Source: an uncultured Kangiella sp.
Lineage (GTDB): Bacteria > Pseudomonadota > Gammaproteobacteria > Enterobacterales > DSM-103792
Direction of reading: 5' to 3'
Length of the DNA stretch: 6,690 nucleotides
NCBI GenBank assembly: GCA_946481205.1
Contig: CAMLNB010000195.1
Coordinates: forward strand, 1-6,690
Shown here one piece after another: positions 6,545-6,690 of the stretch. Every line of letters begins with the position of its first letter. Within the stretch, counting starts at the first letter, position 1. Below the pieces are notes generated by a model. That model was given only the letters and a program-made list of their open reading frames with translations. It was not told the DNA's origin and searched no databases. The translations under genes were made by a program, and so were the position numbers.

Positions 6545-6690
6545 TCACGTTCAACAGGGATGTAAGGGTGCGAGCTTGGGGGGTCGGCGAATGGGAAATG
6601 GGGGAGCAATCGCCGCAGGCTCGCATGCCCGTAATCGTACGGAAGCGAGATGCCAACAGCATCGGATAGAGTTCTTAGGTAGATCTACGC
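6545..6690 (-). other. Upstream region of the second nhaB, with a nested inverted repeat
   Basis: No coding region is evident in these 146 bases. On the minus strand they form the leader of the second nhaB. TGCGAGC (6625-6619) can pair with GCTCGCA (6575-6569), and inside it CGGCGA (6615-6610) can pair with TCGCCG (6590-6585), leaving a pyrimidine-rich 19-base loop. I find no good -10/-35 pair: TTGGCA lies upstream but lacks a -10 at the right distance. The promoter may be weak, use another sigma factor, or lie beyond the edge. Confidence 0.4.

Noticed and set aside
6679..6688. Ten-base palindrome GTAGATCTAC near the right edge.
   Set aside because: It is too short, and lacks context at the window edge, to assign as an operator or a recombination site.

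Overview
The window reads as a chromosomal segment of a gammaproteobacterium, most likely from a sodium-rich or alkaline habitat (marine, brackish or similar). The reasons are the two NhaB-type antiporters, a family found mainly in Gammaproteobacteria, an NhaA very close in layout to that of Escherichia coli, moderately high GC, and ordinary Shine-Dalgarno and rho-independent terminator signals. I cannot name the genus.

Layout, left to right. The + strand carries the 3' part of an nhaB gene (cut by the left edge), a GC-rich hairpin terminator, a 128-bp gap holding a 13-bp tandem repeat, and a complete nhaA. A perfect 17-bp inverted repeat, reading as a bidirectional terminator, separates nhaA from a convergent minus-strand gene for an NhaP-type (CPA1) Na+/H+ antiporter. 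That gene has its own recognisable promoter, with overlapping dyads around the -35 box. Upstream of it, still on the minus strand, lie a terminator and a gene for an exported pentapeptide-repeat protein. That gene sits 68 bp downstream of a second, complete and clearly divergent nhaB, with which it is probably co-transcribed. The right edge holds the untranslated leader of this second nhaB, which can form a nested stem.

How the genes fit together. Four of the five genes encode Na+/H+ antiporters, drawn from three unrelated or distantly related families: NhaB (two copies), NhaA and CPA1/NhaP. From family knowledge, NhaA and NhaB are electrogenic with different stoichiometries and pH ranges, while CPA1 proteins with an Asn-Asp pair are normally electroneutral. 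Together they would let the cell expel sodium and set cytoplasmic pH over a wide range of membrane potential and pH. The least explained parts are the second NhaB, which has lost both asparagines of the conserved NTGTN segment kept by the first copy, and the secreted pentapeptide-repeat protein next to it. That protein is an unbroken right-handed beta-helix with a Phe ladder and Cys pairs at both ends, and its function is unknown.
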